From: an uncultured Eubacterium sp.
Lineage (GTDB): Bacteria; Bacillota; Clostridia; Lachnospirales; Lachnospiraceae
Direction: 5' to 3'
Assembly: GCA_947088865.1 (NCBI GenBank)
Contig: CAMUHY010000006.1
Location: 1 to 64,000 of the forward strand
Length of the DNA stretch: 64,000 nucleotides
The notes below the pieces were generated by a model. That model was given only the letters and a program-made list of their open reading frames with translations. It was not told the origin of the DNA and did not search any database. Shown here piece after piece: positions 61,651 to 64,000 of the stretch (position 1 is the first letter of the stretch; every line of letters starts with the position of its first letter). A program made the position numbers and the translations under genes.

Positions 61651-62923
61651 TCAGTTTGTCAAAAATATCACAAAAATCAAATGTTGCAAAGTAATCCTTT
61701 GGCGTTTCTGCCCTGCGAATCATCTGCACGCTTCCGTCTTTCTTCAACAACAATTCAGCCGATTTAAGCTTTCCATTATAATTATAGCCCATCGAAAAAC
61801 CGTGCGCTCCTGTATCATGAATAATCAAATAATCTCCCATGTCAATCTTAGGAAGTTCTCTGTCAACCGCAAATTTATCATTATTTTCACACAACGAACC
61901 CACAACATCATAAACATGGTCGCATGGCTCATCTTCCTTGCCCGCCACTGTAATATGATGATAGGCTTTATAGATAGCTGGTCTCATAAGATGGACGGCA
62001 CAGGCATCGACCCCTATATATTCTTTATGAATATGCTTTTCATTGATAGCCTTTGTAACCAGACAGCCAAAAGGTCCTAACATATAACGACCAAGCTCTG
62101 TATAGATGGCAATATCATTCATTCCCAAAGGTGTTAAGACTTCGTCATATACTCTGTGTACATTTTCACCGATAACAGCAATATCATTTGCTTTTTGTTC
62201 TGGTTTATAAGGAATACCAATACCGCCTGAAAGATTGATAAAACGGATATCGGCTCCTGTTTTCTCAAAAAGTTCTACTGCCAATTCAAACAATATCTTA
62301 GCAAGCGTTGGATAATATTCATTGGTTACGGTATTGCTGGCTAAAAAGGAATGAATGCCAAAATGTTTTACACCCTTTGATTTTAAAATCTTAAACGCTT
62401 CTATAATCTGCTCATGGGTCATGCCATACTTGGCATCGCCCGGATTATCCATAACGGATGTTCCAAGTTTAAAATATCCGCCTGGATTGTATCGGCAGCT
62501 TATCGTATCTGGCAACGAACCACCTAATGCCCGCTCTAAAACTTCAATATGTGTAATATCATCAAGATTGATAATCGCGCCTACTTTGTTGGCATACTGG
62601 AATTCTTCTATCGGTGTATCATTGGAAGAAAACATCATTTCCTGTGGCTTATAATCCAACGCATGTCCCATCATCAGCTCCGTCATAGAAGCACAGTCCA
62701 CACCACATCCATACTCTTTTAATATTTTTAATATAAATGGGTTTGGTGTTGCCTTAATAGCAAAATATTCTCTATATCCTTTATTCCATGAAAATGCTTC
62801 CTTCAGACGCAAAACATTGTCAATAATTCCTTGTTCGTCATAGAGGTGATAAGGGGTAGGATAGGTCTTATCAATCTCTTGTAATTGCTCTAACGTCACA
62901 AATGTCTTCTTTTTGTCCATCAT
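61637..62923 (-). CDS. lysA: Diaminopimelate decarboxylase
   Basis: The 428-aa protein is a PLP-dependent decarboxylase of the fold-III type: Lys57 in YFAIKATPNP binds PLP, GCGVDCASMTEL and LGTSVMDNPGDAKYG follow, the PLP phosphate loop is INLSGGIGIPY, and GSLCENND supplies the active-site Cys. HDTGAHGFSMGYNYN lies near the end. It makes lysine from meso-diaminopimelate. The MM start has GAGGT upstream. In arginine/ornithine relatives the CEXXD-type motif differs, so lysA is the better call. Confidence 0.9.
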   Translation of the reverse strand: MMDKKKTFVTLEQLQEIDKTYPTPYHLYDEQGIIDNVLRLKEAFSWNKGYREYFAIKATPNPFILKILKEYGCGVDCASMTELMMGHALDYKPQEMMFSSNDTPIEEFQYANKVGAIINLDDITHIEVLERALGGSLPDTISCRYNPGGYFKLGTSVMDNPGDAKYGMTHEQIIEAFKILKSKGVKHFGIHSFLASNTVTNEYYPTLAKILFELAVELFEKTGADIRFINLSGGIGIPYKPEQKANDIAVIGENVHRVYDEVLTPLGMNDIAIYTELGRYMLGPFGCLVTKAINEKHIHKEYIGVDACAVHLMRPAIYKAYHHITVAGKEDEPCDHVYDVVGSLCENNDKFAVDRELPKIDMGDYLIIHDTGAHGFSMGYNYNGKLKSAELLLKKDGSVQMIRRAETPKDYFATFDFCDIFDKLNGET

Positions 62924-62994
62924 TCAACCTCATTTCTGTTCTTTTACATATCTTAACAAATCGTAGCCCACATGCCTTATTTTGTCAAGAAATA

Positions 62995-63384
62995 TTATTG
63001 CAGCATATCTTCCAAAAATTTAGCGGCATCACGGACACAATCTTCACAGCTTCTAAGCATAACGCCTGTATCAATACCTTTTAACGTCTTGCAAGTCACG
63101 GTCTGATTGCTCTGTTTAAAATTGTTTACAATGTATTTTGCTGCCTGCATGGCTTTGCCGCGTCCTGCTTCTTTGTTGGCAAGCCCAACTACTGTACAGG
63201 CTCCTGTAATTGCCCCGCAAGTTCCCTCTAGCGTTCCGCCTATGCCTGTTCCTAAAGATTGTGTGATTGCAGCCATTGTAGCCTCGTCTAAACCTGCATA
63301 ATCACAATACGTACAGGCTACTGCCTGCGCACAATTCATTCCTTTTTTCTTTTTATCAACTGCCAGTTCTACTCTTGAATCCAT
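62995..63384 (-). CDS. C_GCAxxG_C_C-family protein
   Basis: The 129-aa protein has the family's cysteines: GMNCAQAVACTYCDYAG, then GGTLEGTCGAITGACTVVGL and RSCEDCVRDAAK. The family name describes this pattern, in which the cysteines probably bind a metal or cluster or carry redox chemistry. Start ATG 63384 follows GAGGATTGAG; an ATG 12 bases upstream overlaps the ribosome site. Role unknown. Confidence 0.9.
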   Translation of the reverse strand: MDSRVELAVDKKKKGMNCAQAVACTYCDYAGLDEATMAAITQSLGTGIGGTLEGTCGAITGACTVVGLANKEAGRGKAMQAAKYIVNNFKQSNQTVTCKTLKGIDTGVMLRSCEDCVRDAAKFLEDMLQ

Positions 63385-63523
63385 CTCAATCCTCATTTCT
63401 TTTTATATCTTTTACTTATTCACCTTTTTGCACGGTTCTAAATCCATTCCATTATACTAAAACCTCCCTGCATTTTCAATGAAATACCAATAAAGTCCTA
63501 AATGGAATTTATAACTTCTTACA

Positions 63524-63582
63524 AAAAAACAGATATATTCCAGTTGAAATTCACCTTTCACGCTGAAATATATCTGTTTTTT
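63524..63582 (-). terminator. Terminator of the leucine-rich-repeat gene
   Basis: AAAAAACAGATATATT/AATATATCTGTTTTTT, a perfect 16-bp stem with A and T runs, about 15 bp past the stop codon at 63597. Confidence 0.9.
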
Positions 63583-63596
63583 ATGCACAACCATAC

Positions 63597-63914
63597 TTAT
63601 TGCATATTAGGACAGCCCACAAATGCCGTAGCCTCCACTTCCACATTGTCTGAATAGTCTACTTTTCTTAAATTGGTGCAGTCCGCAAATGCTTTTGTAC
63701 CTATTTTTTTAAGTGAATTTGGACAAACAACTTCCTGAAGATTGGTACAGTTTTCAAATGCGTGATTTCCTATCTCCTCCACACCTTCCGGCAATTCTAC
63801 TTTAATGATATCGTTTCTTTCTGCAAATAAATCCTCTGTTATTTTTGTAAAGTCACTCATATCAATCTCTTTAAATGTCTTGTTGTATAAATATACTTTT
63901 ATTCGGTCTTTCAT
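63597..63914 (-). CDS. Leucine-rich-repeat (BspA-like) protein
   Basis: The 105-aa protein has two or three BspA-type repeats: VELPEGVEEIGNHAFENCTN, VVCPNSLKKIGTKAFADCTN and VDYSDNVEVEATAFVGCPNM. It has no signal peptide. Members are surface proteins in other bacteria, but this short cytosolic form is probably a protein-binding module. GGAGGGG ribosome site. It follows a partly visible gene by 13 bp. Confidence 0.8.
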   Translation of the reverse strand: MKDRIKVYLYNKTFKEIDMSDFTKITEDLFAERNDIIKVELPEGVEEIGNHAFENCTNLQEVVCPNSLKKIGTKAFADCTNLRKVDYSDNVEVEATAFVGCPNMQ

Positions 63915-63927
63915 ATCACCCCTCCAT

Positions 63928-64000
63928 TCATAATTCTTTAATTTTTGAAATCAGTGAATTGACAAGTGAAGCCTGTGCCTCATATAAATCATATGGACTG
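63928..64000 (-). CDS. 3' end of a gene cut by the window edge
   Basis: The minus strand reads in frame SPYDLYEAQASLVNSLISKI and KEL before a TGA at 63928-63930. It ends 13 bp before the leucine-rich-repeat gene, so it is probably the preceding gene of that operon. Too short to name. Confidence 0.5.
   Translation of the reverse strand, partial: SPYDLYEAQASLVNSLISKIKEL

Noticed and set aside
1-64000. tRNA or rRNA genes and CRISPR arrays
   Set aside because: No conserved tRNA elements, rRNA segments or regularly spaced palindromic repeats with unique spacers were found; the 44-bp array has no spacers.

Overview
The window looks like the chromosome of a low-GC, anaerobic, spore-forming Clostridia, most likely a gut Lachnospiraceae. 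It carries spoIVA and a gerW-type gene, type I dockerin modules, a GH95-type fucosidase and typical Firmicutes housekeeping genes (alaS, recG, apt, deoD, rpsU, rpmB, lysA). The family assignment is inferred from gene content and style; no rRNA is present.

Positions 1 to about 24247 are the right part of a plasmid-like integrated mobile element. A large serine recombinase at its right edge has inserted it into an ABC-transporter ATPase gene, which is cut right after its Walker B/D-loop region. The left end lies outside the window. Element genes, nearly all on the minus strand: a RepA_N-type initiator with repeats inside the gene (possible origin), a ParM/ParR partition pair, a tyrosine recombinase with two tiny companion genes, an XRE repressor with an operator array, a PcfJ-like and a DUF3991/TOPRIM-like protein, a block of phage-type DNA-modification genes that is visibly decaying (12.0-17.0 kb), a type I toxin-antitoxin module, a cargo operon (dockerin protein, giant InlB/MucBP-repeat secreted protein, small membrane protein), and a Panacea-domain gene beside an unknown partner. 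A 44-bp tandem repeat lies at the left edge.

From 24.2 to 28.6 kb is the interrupted host locus: an ABC ATPase, a PaaK-like adenylate-forming enzyme, a lipoprotein Ntn-hydrolase of the choloylglycine hydrolase type, and an unknown protein; then a LysR regulator and rpsU. From 30.3 to 35.4 kb there is a compact minus-strand operon: zinc-ribbon/TPR/TIR protein, ribbon-helix-helix protein, SPFH (band 7) protein with zinc ribbons at both ends, a four-helix membrane protein, and perhaps a small conserved protein. It has the parts of a sensing or immune system and is the strongest candidate for an undescribed system here.

From 35.6 to 48.2 kb is core genome: alaS, a small membrane protein, a membrane-anchored MutS-like ATPase coupled to deoD and apt, spoIVA with a small upstream gene, recG, a DAK2/FakA-like kinase with an Asp23-family partner, and rpmB. 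From 48.3 to 53.3 kb is an ABC transporter locus ending upstream in a small secreted DUF2712-like protein, preceded by a GC-richer, strongly foldable leader RNA. From 53.8 to 57.9 kb is a GH95-dockerin fucosidase. From 58.1 to 64.0 kb are gerW, a DUF2953-type gene, two conserved unknowns and lysA, a C_GCAxxG_C_C protein, a leucine-rich-repeat protein and the end of a partial gene. All calls were made by reading the sequence; no database search was run.
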